A DNA stretch of 64,000 nt from AC-49 sp963766605 (GTDB taxonomy: Bacteria; Actinomycetota; Thermoleophilia; Solirubrobacterales; Solirubrobacteraceae). The stretch covers positions 682,001 to 746,000 of the forward strand of contig CAVYAT010000007.1 of NCBI GenBank assembly GCA_963766605.1, written 5' to 3'. Position 1 is the stretch's first letter. Each line of letters opens with the position of its first letter. The position numbers were made by a program, and so were the translations under genes. Under the pieces are notes generated by a model. That model was not told the origin of the DNA. It was given only the letters and a program-made list of their open reading frames with translations, and searched no databases. This document shows, one piece after another, positions 10,525 through 18,825 of this stretch.

Positions 10525-11958
10525 ATGACCCAGGCGCCACAGGGGATGCCGCAGCCCGGGGACCGGATCGGTCCCTACCGCCTCGAGTGGGTGGCCGGCG
10601 CGGGCGGGATGGGCGTCGTCTACCGGGCGGCCGACACGCTGCTGCACGACCGCGCCGTCGCCGTCAAGGTGATGGCGGCGAACCTCTCGCGCGAGGACGC
10701 CTACCGCGCCGCGTTCCTGCACGAGGCGCACGTCGCGGCCGAGGTCAACCACCCGCACGTCGTCCCCGTGCACGCGGCCGGCGAGGCCGATGGCCTGCTG
10801 TACCTCGCGATGGCATGGATCGACGGCGAGGACCTCGGGCGCCTGCGCGACGCGGGCCTCAGCGGCGCCCGCGCGCTCGACGCCACGCAGCAGGTCGCCC
10901 GCGCGCTTCAGGCGCTGCACGACGCCGGAATCGTCCACGGCGACGTCAAGCCGACCAACGTCCTCGTCCACCGGACCGGCGACGAGGATCACGCCTACCT
11001 CGTCGATTTCGGCGTCGCGCGTCGTAGCGAGTTCGCCGACCCGCGCACCAACGAGCTCGTCGGTGGCACCCCCGCCTACGCCGCGCCCGAGACGGCGACG
11101 GCGCCGCCGGGGCCGGCCACCGACCAGTACGCGCTGGGCTGCGTGCTCTACGAGCTGCTGACCGGCGAGAAGCCGTTCGGCGGCGCCGAGCCGGCGGTGC
11201 TCGCGCTGCGCCACGCAAGCGCTCCGCGCCCGCGCGTTTCCGACAGCAGGCCCGGGCTCGCCCACCTCGACGAGCCGGTCGCGCGCGCGATGGCGGTTGA
11301 CCCCGCCGACCGCTTCGCCGACGCGGCCACGTTCGGCCGCGAGCTCGCCGCCGCGCAGCGGCGAGCCGATGAGGCGCCGACACGCGCGCAGGCCGTGCCG
11401 ACGGCGCCGGCGCGGCCCGCGCCGATCGCCGCGCCCCGTCACCCCCGGCGCCGCGCCGTGCCGGCCGCGATCACCGCCATCCTCGTCGTGATCGCCGCCG
11501 TCATCGCGGTGGTCGTGAGCGGTGGCGGCAAGCACCACACGGCCGCTCCGGCCCCCGCCGTCGCCGCTGCCCGCACGCGTGCCGACCGGGTCGCCGTTGC
11601 GCGGCTCGCCCGCCACTACGCCGCTGCACTCAACGGCCACGACATGACGCTGCTCGCCGGCCTGGTCTCCTCGGCCGTCGTGCGCCGCGGGTCTGATGGT
11701 GTGCTCGGCAACTGCGTCACCGACACCGGCGCGCACGCGGCGCTGCACCGCTGGCGCTCCGAGCTGCCGGCCATCACCGGCTACCGGATCAGCGGCGCGA
11801 GCTCGAGCCGGGTGGCCCTTGACGGTGACCGGGCGACGCTGCGGGCGAAGTTCGCGATCGGCAATCAGCCGCTCGCGCCCGTGCAGTTCACCGCGCGTCG
11901 GCAGGCCAACGGCTGGCGGCTGACGCGGGTGTTGCTCCCGCCGTGCCCTGGGTCCTAG
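10525..11958 (+). CDS. PknB-type membrane Ser/Thr protein kinase
   Basis: 477 residues. The kinase domain (about 15-280) has the glycine loop GAGGMGVVY (25-33), VAVKV with Lys48, the catalytic loop HGDVKPTN with Asp140, DFG at 161-163, and GTPAYAAPE in the activation segment. The usual HRD arginine is glycine, making it a non-RD kinase. A Pro/Ala-rich juxtamembrane linker leads to one transmembrane helix (about 311-331). Outside is a small domain (LARHYAAALNGHD to GWRLTRVLLPPCPGS) resembling NTF2-like sensor domains rather than PASTA repeats. Its stop is 7 bases from the convergent FHA regulator, a plausible substrate. Confidence 0.93.
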   Translation: MTQAPQGMPQPGDRIGPYRLEWVAGAGGMGVVYRAADTLLHDRAVAVKVMAANLSREDAYRAAFLHEAHVAAEVNHPHVVPVHAAGEADGLLYLAMAWIDGEDLGRLRDAGLSGARALDATQQVARALQALHDAGIVHGDVKPTNVLVHRTGDEDHAYLVDFGVARRSEFADPRTNELVGGTPAYAAPETATAPPGPATDQYALGCVLYELLTGEKPFGGAEPAVLALRHASAPRPRVSDSRPGLAHLDEPVARAMAVDPADRFADAATFGRELAAAQRRADEAPTRAQAVPTAPARPAPIAAPRHPRRRAVPAAITAILVVIAAVIAVVVSGGGKHHTAAPAPAVAAARTRADRVAVARLARHYAAALNGHDMTLLAGLVSSAVVRRGSDGVLGNCVTDTGAHAALHRWRSELPAITGYRISGASSSRVALDGDRATLRAKFAIGNQPLAPVQFTARRQANGWRLTRVLLPPCPGS

Positions 11959-11964
11959 GTGAAG

Positions 11965-12657
11965 CTAGAGCTCCGCGCGCCCCACCACGCCGAGGCGGAT
12001 CGCGCGTTGCGCGAGCTCGGCCCGCTTGGCCGCCGGGGCGACATCTTCGAGCCCGAAGCGCGCATAGAGGTCCTTGAGGTGCGACTTGACGGTCTCGGGC
12101 GAGACGACGAGCGCCGCGGCGATGTCAATGTTCGAGGTCGGCGCGGCGGCGCCGTCGAGGATCGGTCGCGCGAGCTCGACCAGCACGGCACGCTGGGCGG
12201 CCGTGACCGCCGGCGGCGCGGCCCGGCCCGCCGCGGTCACCGTCGGCGCGGCGCCCGTGAGCGGAGCGATCGGCGCGCGGTACTCGAGCACCGACGCGCC
12301 GAGCGTCAGCCGGCAGGCGTCATGGAGGCGATGGCGGCCCTGGAGGCGTTCGCCGTCGGCGAGCGTGCCGTTGCGCGACAGCCCCCGATCCTCGGCGATC
12401 CAGCCGTCGCCGAGGCGCACGAGCTCGAGATGCGTGCGCGAGACGCTGGGGTCGTCGTCGAGCACGACGTCGTTGTAATTGGCGCGGCCGACGGTCAGCC
12501 GGTTATCGGTCGCCTCGAGCACGAACAGCTCGAGGTGGCCGTCGCGACGCGTACGGTGCAGCAGCGGCAGCCCGAGGCGTTCGTGCTCGATCAGGAGCTT
12601 CATCCCGCTCGCCGGCGTCGCCGTCTCCGACAGTCCCTTCTGCATGCGCCTGGACAC
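11965..12657 (-). CDS. FHA domain - LuxR-type HTH regulator
   Basis: 230 residues. An FHA phosphothreonine-binding domain covers about 30-130: LTVGRANYNDVVL, SVSRTHLELV and LSRNGTLADGERL hold the GR, SxxH and NGT residues. After an Ala-rich linker there is a C-terminal helix-turn-helix of the LuxR/GerE type (IAAALVVSPETVKSHLKDLY). The order FHA then HTH suggests a DNA-binding protein whose activity depends on binding a phosphothreonine. It lies tail to tail with the kinase at 10525. GTG 12657 is taken as start; ATG 12645 is the alternative. The DNA target is unknown. Confidence 0.88.
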   Translation of the reverse strand: MSRRMQKGLSETATPASGMKLLIEHERLGLPLLHRTRRDGHLELFVLEATDNRLTVGRANYNDVVLDDDPSVSRTHLELVRLGDGWIAEDRGLSRNGTLADGERLQGRHRLHDACRLTLGASVLEYRAPIAPLTGAAPTVTAAGRAAPPAVTAAQRAVLVELARPILDGAAAPTSNIDIAAALVVSPETVKSHLKDLYARFGLEDVAPAAKRAELAQRAIRLGVVGRAEL

Positions 12658-12800
12658 TAACCCGCGCCGGTACGGCCAGCCGTGGAGGCGGACGACGAGC
12701 TCCTCGAGGCGGCCTGGTAATCGAGCAGCAACCCGCGGCTCAGAACACCTTCAACGGCGCCGGCCGCGAAATTGAGCCTCCGTATGACAGGTTTACGGAC

Positions 12801-13931
12801 GTGAACGACTGGGTGAGCGACACGGCGGCGCAGATCGCGGCCCGCGCCGTCGACGATCTGCGCACGCTGGTCGACATCTCCTCGCCGTCCGGCGACCGGC
12901 CCGGCGCCGAGGCGACGATCGCCGCCGCCACCGATCTCGCCCCTCCGCAGGCCCACGTGACGCGCCTGCCCTGCTCCTCGCCCGACCACGCCGACGACCT
13001 GTTGCTGGAGCTGCGTGGCACCGGCAGCGCGCGGGTCGTCCTGCTCGGCCACCTCGACACGGTCGTCGCCCACGCCGACCACCGGCCGCTGACGGGCGAC
13101 GAGGACCGGCTGATGGGCTCGGGCACGATCGACATGAAGGGCGGCGACGTGATTGCGCTCGGCCTGCTGCGGTCGCTCGCCCAGGTCCCGGAGCGCTACG
13201 CCGATGTCGCGCTGCTGCTGGTCGTCGACGAGGAGTGGCGCACGACCGACCTTCAGCATGTGCCGCGGTTCGCCGGCTACGGCGCCTGCCTGTGCTTCGA
13301 GGGCGGCCAGCGGGGTCCCGACGGCCAGGACGCCGTCGTCGTCCGGCGCAAGGCGGCCGGGACGCTCGAGGTCGTCGCCCATGGGGTCGCCGCCCACTCC
13401 GGCTCGGCTCCCGACCGTGGCGCCAACGCCCTGCTCGCGCTGGCCCAGGCCGCCCAGGTCGTCGCGGCCCACCACGACCCCCACGGCGCCAACGCCCTGA
13501 CGGCCGTGCCAACGGTGATCCGCAGCGGCGACGCCTTCAACGTCGTCCCCGACGCGGGCGAGCTGCTGTGCGACCTGCGCGCGCACGATCACCACGGTTT
13601 CGAAGCGGTCGTCGACGCCGTGCCGGCGGCGGTCGACGGCGCGACGCTCGACGCGCGGCTCGTGCGCGTGTGGCCAGGCATGGACAGCACCGTCCCGACG
13701 GCGCCGGTGCTCGAGCGCGCCGCCGCCGCGCTGGGCCGGGAGGTGGTCGCAGCGGCCCGCGGCGGCGCATCGGACGCCAGCCACTTCGCCCCCGTCGTCG
13801 CCGTCACGATCGATGGCCTGGGGCCCCTCGGCGGCGCCGCTCACAATCCCGCCGAATACGTGGTCCAGGGCTCGATCGAGCCGCGCGCGCAACTCGCCGC
13901 GGCCGTCCTGCACGCAGTGCTCGACCCCTGA
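12801..13931 (+). CDS. M20 family metallopeptidase (carboxypeptidase G2-like)
   Basis: Cytoplasmic dizinc hydrolase of 376 residues. Metal-site motifs in order are LLGHLDTV (H-x-D), GTIDMKGGD (bridging Asp), VVDEEW (catalytic Glu pair), and near the C-terminus AAHNPAEYV (zinc His). The dimerisation insert contains AHGVAAHSGSAPDRGANAL, typical of the M20 lid domain. M20 enzymes cleave terminal amino acids or N-acyl groups; the substrate cannot be read from sequence. GTG start, with an ATGA-like overlap (TGATG) to the SRPBCC gene, so they are co-expressed. Confidence 0.9.
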   Translation: MNDWVSDTAAQIAARAVDDLRTLVDISSPSGDRPGAEATIAAATDLAPPQAHVTRLPCSSPDHADDLLLELRGTGSARVVLLGHLDTVVAHADHRPLTGDEDRLMGSGTIDMKGGDVIALGLLRSLAQVPERYADVALLLVVDEEWRTTDLQHVPRFAGYGACLCFEGGQRGPDGQDAVVVRRKAAGTLEVVAHGVAAHSGSAPDRGANALLALAQAAQVVAAHHDPHGANALTAVPTVIRSGDAFNVVPDAGELLCDLRAHDHHGFEAVVDAVPAAVDGATLDARLVRVWPGMDSTVPTAPVLERAAAALGREVVAAARGGASDASHFAPVVAVTIDGLGPLGGAAHNPAEYVVQGSIEPRAQLAAAVLHAVLDP

Positions 13932-14407
13932 TGGCCGACTACCGCTTCCTCACGACGTGGCTGCTGCGGGCCGAGCTCGAGCCGGTGTTCGACGCGATCC
14001 ACGACACCGAGGCATGGCCGCAGTGGTGGCCGGGGGTGCGCCGGGTTGTCGCACGCGGGGGCGGCGACGCCGACGGGGTCGGCGAGCGCTTCCAGATCGT
14101 CTGGCGCAGCTTCCTGCCCTACGACCTCACGTTTGAGACCGAGGTCACGCGGGTGGAGCGCCCGCGGGTCATGGAGGGCGTGGCGCAGGGCGAGCTCGCC
14201 GGCACCGGACGCTGGCGGCTGTACCCCGACGCCGACGGACTGGTGGTCGTTCTGTACGAGTGGAACGTGGCGACGACGAAGCGCTGGATGAACGCTCTGG
14301 GCCCGCTGGCGCGGCCCGTGTTCTCATCCAATCACGACCACGTGATGCGCGCCGGTGGGCGCGGGCTGGCCCAGCTGCTCGGGGTCGAGCTTGTTGCGCA
14401 TGGGTGA
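13931..14407 (+). CDS. SRPBCC (START-like) family protein
   Basis: 158 residues with the pattern of polyketide-cyclase/START folds: an N-terminal strand with LRAELEPVFDAIHDTEAWPQ then WWPGVR, a central GTGRWRLYPDADGLVVVLYEW, and the long C-terminal helix (NHDHVMRAGGRGLAQLL) that closes the ligand cavity. Such proteins bind or modify small hydrophobic molecules. Translation is coupled to the upstream M20 peptidase by a one-base overlap. No ligand can be inferred. Confidence 0.82.
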   Translation: MADYRFLTTWLLRAELEPVFDAIHDTEAWPQWWPGVRRVVARGGGDADGVGERFQIVWRSFLPYDLTFETEVTRVERPRVMEGVAQGELAGTGRWRLYPDADGLVVVLYEWNVATTKRWMNALGPLARPVFSSNHDHVMRAGGRGLAQLLGVELVAHG

Positions 14408-14437
14408 AGAAGCGATGCATCGGTCCACATAACCCGC

Positions 14438-14443
14438 TAGGCT
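14438..14443 (+). promoter_or_regulatory. Putative -10 element of the c-di-AMP riboswitch transcript
   Basis: TAGGCT sits about 8 bases before the first conserved aptamer bases, the right distance for transcription to begin at the 5' end of the riboswitch. No strong -35 was seen. Confidence 0.4.
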
Positions 14444-14450
14444 GCCGCGC

Positions 14451-14605
14451 TGTTGATCAGCCGAATCTCTGTCGTTACGGCGACGGGGAACGGGGGACCC
14501 AGTGGTCCGGGAAACCGGGCCGGGGGCGAATCGCCGCCAACGAGCGGCGTAGCGCGACTCTTTCCGCGCGAGCCCGACAGCTAACCCCGTAGGCGCTCGA
14601 GAGAG
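14451..14605 (+). promoter_or_regulatory. ydaO/yuaA-type c-di-AMP riboswitch
   Basis: The leader of the NlpC/P60 gene carries the conserved blocks of the ydaO-yuaA aptamer in order: GGAACGGGGGACCCA near 14488, GGGGCGAATC near 14522, a CGCCGC/GCGGCG stem, a GCGCG hairpin, GAGCCCGACAGCTAACCCC and GTAGGCG near 14590. This class binds cyclic di-AMP and in actinobacteria often precedes cell-wall hydrolases. A purine-rich GAGAGAAGGGG follows directly and probably contains the ribosome-binding site, so control could be at translation or by premature termination; I see no clear poly-T terminator. Confidence 0.9.
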
Positions 14606-14619
14606 AAGGGGTTATTGCT

Positions 14620-15699
14620 GTGTCCGTTTGCCGCCGTGTGGGTCTTGCCGTAGGTGTCGTAGCCATAGGTCTGCTTGCCCTCGCGGCCGGCGCCTTCGCC
14701 AAGTCCGCCGGGACGCTTCGGTCGGGCATGCGTGGTGTCAGCGTGCGTGAGCTGCAGCGCGAGCTCAACAAGGTCGGCCTCGACGTCAACGTCGACGGCG
14801 TCTTCGGCACCTCGACCTCGCAGGCGGTCGGCGTCTTTCAGCACGCGATCAACGTCAACGTCACCGGCATCGCCGATCACCCCACGCGCCACCTGCTGCA
14901 CAACGTGCTCGCCCGCAGCGCGGCATCGGCGGCGCAGGCGCCGTCGGGCGGCACCGGGACCGACATGGTCACCGTGCACCACCTCGGCGAGCGGATACCC
15001 CTCCAGCGCGGCATGAGCGGTCCCGACGTCTCCGAGCTCCAGCAGTTCCTCATCACTGCCGGCCAGAAGGTCAAGGTCGACGGCAACTTCGGCTCGTCCA
15101 CCTACCACGCCGAGCGGAGCTTCGAGAAGAAGACCGGGCTGACCATCGACGGCATCGTCGACGCGGAGGACATCGACGCGCTGCGCGGTGACGTCGCCCC
15201 CGACGACACGACCGGCTCGACCGGCACGACCGTCTCGACGGGCGACGGCACCGACACGACCGACGCACCGGCGCCGCTGGCGCCGGGCGACAAGGCGACG
15301 ATCGGCAGCGACGGCCTCGCCATCGCCCCGGCCGACGCGCCCGCCGCCGTTCAGGACATCATCACCGCCGGCAACGCGATCGCGTTCACGCCCTACCGCT
15401 TCGGCGGCGGCCACGGCCACTTCAAGGACACGGCATACGACTGCTCGGGCTCGGTCTCCTACGCCCTGCACGGCGGCGATCTGCTCGACACGACGATGGA
15501 CTCGACGTCGCTCGAGTCGTGGGGCTCCAGCGGCCCCGGCCAGTGGGTGACCGTCTACGCCAACTCCGGCCACGCCTACATGGTCGTCGCTGGGCTGCGC
15601 TTCGACACGTCGGGCGCCACCGCCCACCACGGCGACCGCTGGCAGAAGGCGACGCGGTCGGGCGCGGGCTACGTGGTTCGTCACCCCGCCGGTCTGTAA
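14620..15699 (+). CDS. Secreted peptidoglycan hydrolase: two PG-binding domains + NlpC/P60-like domain
   Basis: 359 residues. A signal peptide (GLAVGVVAIGLLALAAGAFA) is followed by two peptidoglycan-binding type 1 domains, RSGMRGVSVRELQRELNKVG and RGMSGPDVSELQQFL, each ending in a VDG.FG.ST motif. A Thr/Gly/Asp-rich linker leads to an NlpC/P60-type cysteine peptidase domain with YRFGGGHG, the nucleophile in YDCSGSVSY (Cys275) and the histidine in SGHAYMVV. It should cut peptide stems of peptidoglycan outside the membrane. GTG start, below a c-di-AMP riboswitch. A paralogue lies at 53430. Confidence 0.9.
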   Translation: MSVCRRVGLAVGVVAIGLLALAAGAFAKSAGTLRSGMRGVSVRELQRELNKVGLDVNVDGVFGTSTSQAVGVFQHAINVNVTGIADHPTRHLLHNVLARSAASAAQAPSGGTGTDMVTVHHLGERIPLQRGMSGPDVSELQQFLITAGQKVKVDGNFGSSTYHAERSFEKKTGLTIDGIVDAEDIDALRGDVAPDDTTGSTGTTVSTGDGTDTTDAPAPLAPGDKATIGSDGLAIAPADAPAAVQDIITAGNAIAFTPYRFGGGHGHFKDTAYDCSGSVSYALHGGDLLDTTMDSTSLESWGSSGPGQWVTVYANSGHAYMVVAGLRFDTSGATAHHGDRWQKATRSGAGYVVRHPAGL

Positions 15700-15711
15700 G
15701 CGGCGATCGCA

Positions 15712-15717
15712 TAGGCT
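15712..15717 (+). promoter_or_regulatory. Putative -10 element of the LOG-family gene
   Basis: TAGGCT lies 8 bases before GTG 15726 with no Shine-Dalgarno between, suggesting a leaderless transcript. The -35 is not recognisable. Confidence 0.35.
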
Positions 15718-15725
15718 GCCCGGCC

Positions 15726-16442
15726 GTGACCGACGGTCGGCCGACGACCCCCGACGAGGAGATCCTCGCCACGCCGCTTGCGGCGGCCGCGCCGCCGCTG
15801 CGCACCGACGCGCAGCGCATCGAGCGCATCGACCGCGAGCTGCAGCGCGGCTTCGATGCGCTCGGGAACGTGGGCTGCGCCGTATCGGTGTTCGGGTCGG
15901 CGCGCACGTCGCCCGATACGCCCGAGTACGCACTGTCACGGGAGATCGCCCGGCGGCTCGGCGAGGCGGGGTTCGCGATCATCACCGGCGGCGGGCCCGG
16001 GGCGATGGAGGCGGCCAACCGCGGCGCCCGCGACGCCGGGGTGACGTCGGTCGGACTGAACATCGAGCTGCCCCGCGAGCAGGCGCCGAACCCGTATCAG
16101 GACATCTCGCTGCCGTTCCATCACTTCTTCACGCGCAAGCTGATGTTCGTGCGCTACGCCAACGCGTTCGTCGTCATGCCGGGCGGCTTCGGAACGCTCG
16201 ACGAGCTGTTCGAGGCGCTGGTCCTGATCCAGACCGGCAAGATCGAGCACTTCCCGGTCGTGCTCGTCGACACCGACTTCTGGGGCGGCCTGATCGATTG
16301 GGTCCGCGGGCGGCTACTGGCCGAGTCGATGATCTCGCCGGTCGACCCCGACCTGATCCACGTGACCGACGACCCCGCCGAGGTCGTCGAGCGCGTCCGC
16401 GCCGGCGCGGCGCGGCAGGGCATGCCCGTCCCGGGTTTCTAG
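15726..16442 (+). CDS. LOG family protein (TIGR00730-type Rossmann fold)
   Basis: 238 residues. The family signature PGGFGTLDE, with upstream VFGSARTSPD and GFAIITGGGPGAMEAANRGA, identifies the LOG/YgdH group often misnamed lysine decarboxylase. Characterised members hydrolyse nucleoside 5'-monophosphates to base and ribose 5-phosphate. GTG 15726 is the only well-placed start after the upstream stop. Its last four bases overlap the stop of arfB on the other strand. Substrate specificity cannot be told. Confidence 0.88.
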   Translation: MTDGRPTTPDEEILATPLAAAAPPLRTDAQRIERIDRELQRGFDALGNVGCAVSVFGSARTSPDTPEYALSREIARRLGEAGFAIITGGGPGAMEAANRGARDAGVTSVGLNIELPREQAPNPYQDISLPFHHFFTRKLMFVRYANAFVVMPGGFGTLDELFEALVLIQTGKIEHFPVVLVDTDFWGGLIDWVRGRLLAESMISPVDPDLIHVTDDPAEVVERVRAGAARQGMPVPGF

Positions 16443-16825
16443 GCACCGTCGTCCGGTGGCCGCCGGCGCTGGGCCTTGCGCGCCGACTGGCGGCGCTTGC
16501 CCTCGACGCGACGCAGCTGCGAGGCGCGCGTCGGGCGCGTCGGCGTACGTGACCGGCGGACAGCGAGGCCGGCCGCCAGACGCGCCTCGAGGCGCTCGAG
16601 CGCGAGCTCGCGGTTGCGGGCCTGTCCGCGGGCGTCCTGGGCGATGGCGCGGACCACGGGGCCGTAGCGAGCGATCAGCCGCTCGCGCTGCGCTTCGGTC
16701 AGCGACGCCGACGCGCGCACGTCGAACACCGCTTCGACGCGGGACGCCGTCACGTTTGCGTGCTGACCGCCCGGTCCGGACGAGCGTGAGGTGCGCAGCT
16801 CGATCTCCGCGAGTGGAATGGTCAC
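16439..16825 (-). CDS. arfB: Alternative ribosome-rescue factor ArfB (YaeJ-type peptidyl-tRNA hydrolase)
   Basis: 128 residues with a release-factor-like catalytic domain. SGPGGQHANVTAS carries the GGQ motif at residues 19-21 that hydrolyses peptidyl-tRNA. A strongly basic C-terminal tail (RRVEGKRRQSARKAQRRR) is what ArfB inserts into the empty mRNA channel of stalled ribosomes. The length is typical of ArfB and far too short for RF1 or RF2. GTG start. It converges with the LOG gene and overlaps it by four bases. Confidence 0.92.
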   Translation of the reverse strand: MTIPLAEIELRTSRSSGPGGQHANVTASRVEAVFDVRASASLTEAQRERLIARYGPVVRAIAQDARGQARNRELALERLEARLAAGLAVRRSRTPTRPTRASQLRRVEGKRRQSARKAQRRRPPDDGA

Positions 16826-16920
16826 ATCGGATATGGGTCGAAGCTCGTGTCGAATGGGACTATTGTGGTCCGGAGTCCGGCCTCAGCGGGAGAGGCCTCG
16901 TCGGAAAGGAGGGTTTCACC

Positions 16921-18807
16921 TTGCTCGAGCGTGAGCGATCGCCGTCGCTGGCGGCACGCCTCGTGCAGCAGGCGGCGGTGGCCCGGCTTGGCGAACTCGC
17001 ACTCGACGCCGTCGACCCTGACGCGCTGATGGCGCAGACGATCGACCTCATCCGCAGCACGCTCGAGGCCGATCTCGTCGGGATCGCGGAGCTCCAGCCC
17101 GATGGCCGCGAGTTCCTGCTCGACGCCGGCGCCGGGTTCAGCGACGGCCTCGTGCGGCACCTCTTGATCTCGGCTGAGTGGAACGAGTCACAGGCCGGGT
17201 TCACCCTCGCCACCGGGCAGGCGACGGTCGTCAACGACATGCTCACCGAGGACCGCTTCGTACCCTCGGACCTGATCAACGGCTTCGGCGCCCAGAGCGG
17301 CGTCACGGTGCTGATCGGCGGTCGCGAGCGGTCGTTCGGCGTGCTCGGCGCGTTCAGCCGCAACGTGGCCGGGTTCAGCGAGGACGACATCGCGTTCCTG
17401 CAGTCGGTGGCCAACGTGCTCGCCCACGCGATCGACCGCTGGCACGTCGAGGATCAGGCCCGCCGCCAGGCGCTTCGCGACCCACTGACCGGCCTGCCCA
17501 ACCGCAGCCTCGGCCTCGACCGGATCACGCACGCGATGGCGCGCCACGATCGCGACGGCTCCGGCCACGTCGCGCTGATGGCCGTCGACATCGACCGCTT
17601 CAACGTCATCAACGACTCGCTCGGCCACCGGGTTGGCGACGCGCTGCTGGCCGAGCTGTCGGCCCGTCTGCGTCGCGCGATGCGCCCCGGCGACACGGTC
17701 GCGCGCTTCGGCGGCGACGAGTTCGTGATCCTGTGCGATGTCGTCGAGAACGTCGAGGGCGCCATGCTGATCGCCCAGCGCGTCGCGGCTGTGATCGCCG
17801 AGTCGTTCTCGATCGCCGGCGACGAGCTCGTGATCAGCGCGTCGATCGGCGTCGCGATGCGCGACGGCTCGCACACGTCGGCCGAGGAGCTGCTCCGCGA
17901 TGCCGACGCGGCGCTCAACCGGGCCAAGGAGCGCGGCCGCGACCGCGTCGAGCAGTTCGACTCGGGCGTTCGGGCGCGGGCGATCGTGCGCCAACGCACC
18001 GAGGGCGACCTGCGCCGCGGGATCGAGCGCGGTGAGCTCACGCCCCATTTCCAGGCGATCGTGTCGGTCGCCGACCGCCGCGTGATCGGCTTCGAGGCGC
18101 TCGTGCGCTGGGAGCACCCCAACCGCGGGCTGCTCGTCCCGGCGCAGTTCATTCCGGTCGCCGAGGACAGCGGTCTGATCGTCGCCCTCGGACGGGCGGT
18201 GCTGCGCGAGGCGTGCCGGACCGCGGTGGGCTGGCGCGGACTGCGCGACGACCTCGCCGACGTGCCGGTCCACGTCAACGTCTCGCCGCGCCAGATCGAC
18301 GACCCGGGGATCGTCGACGAGCTCGAGACGATCCTCAGCGAAACCGGGATCCACCCGTCGATGCTGACGCTCGAGATCACCGAGTCGACGCTGATCGACC
18401 ACGCGACCGGCCCCGACGAGGTGCTCGACCGGATCTCGGCGCTCGGCGTCGCGATCGTGCTCGACGACTTCGGCACCGGGTACTCGTCGCTCAGCTACCT
18501 GCAGCGCTTCCCGATCTCGGGGATCAAGGTCGACCGCTCGTTCGTCATGGGCCTGGGCAACGGCACGACCGCCGGCGGCAACGGCAATGGCAACGGCGAC
18601 CAGGCGATCGTCGACGCGATCATGCGCATGGCGCGGGCCCTCGGACTCAGCGTGATCGCCGAGGGCGTCGAGCGCCCCGACCAGCTCGAGGCGCTCCGCG
18701 CGCTGGGCTGTGAGCAGGCCCAGGGCTGGCTGTTCACGCGCGCGCTGGCCGCCGAGGACGCGCGCGAAGCGCTGCTGGCCGGCACCGCGGGCGCGCTGAC
18801 CTCCTGA
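16921..18807 (+). CDS. GAF - GGDEF - EAL c-di-GMP enzyme
   Basis: 628 residues from TTG 16921, chosen because AAGGAGG lies exactly 8 bases upstream; the open frame extends further left but overlaps arfB. A GAF sensor (about 25-165; TLEADLVGIAELQPDGREF) is followed by a GGDEF domain (DPLTGLPNRSLGLDR, DIDRFNVINDSLGHRVGD, ARFGGDEFVILC) and an EAL domain (GFEALVRWEHP, NVSPRQIDD, EITEST, DDFGTGYSSLSYL, EGVE). Both catalytic sets look intact, so it could make or degrade c-di-GMP. A Gly/Asn-rich insert (GNGTTAGGNGNGNGDQ) interrupts the EAL domain. No transmembrane helix. The response regulator follows 18 bases later. Confidence 0.94.
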   Translation: MLERERSPSLAARLVQQAAVARLGELALDAVDPDALMAQTIDLIRSTLEADLVGIAELQPDGREFLLDAGAGFSDGLVRHLLISAEWNESQAGFTLATGQATVVNDMLTEDRFVPSDLINGFGAQSGVTVLIGGRERSFGVLGAFSRNVAGFSEDDIAFLQSVANVLAHAIDRWHVEDQARRQALRDPLTGLPNRSLGLDRITHAMARHDRDGSGHVALMAVDIDRFNVINDSLGHRVGDALLAELSARLRRAMRPGDTVARFGGDEFVILCDVVENVEGAMLIAQRVAAVIAESFSIAGDELVISASIGVAMRDGSHTSAEELLRDADAALNRAKERGRDRVEQFDSGVRARAIVRQRTEGDLRRGIERGELTPHFQAIVSVADRRVIGFEALVRWEHPNRGLLVPAQFIPVAEDSGLIVALGRAVLREACRTAVGWRGLRDDLADVPVHVNVSPRQIDDPGIVDELETILSETGIHPSMLTLEITESTLIDHATGPDEVLDRISALGVAIVLDDFGTGYSSLSYLQRFPISGIKVDRSFVMGLGNGTTAGGNGNGNGDQAIVDAIMRMARALGLSVIAEGVERPDQLEALRALGCEQAQGWLFTRALAAEDAREALLAGTAGALTS

Positions 18808-18825
18808 CCTGGTATTCAGCGAGGT

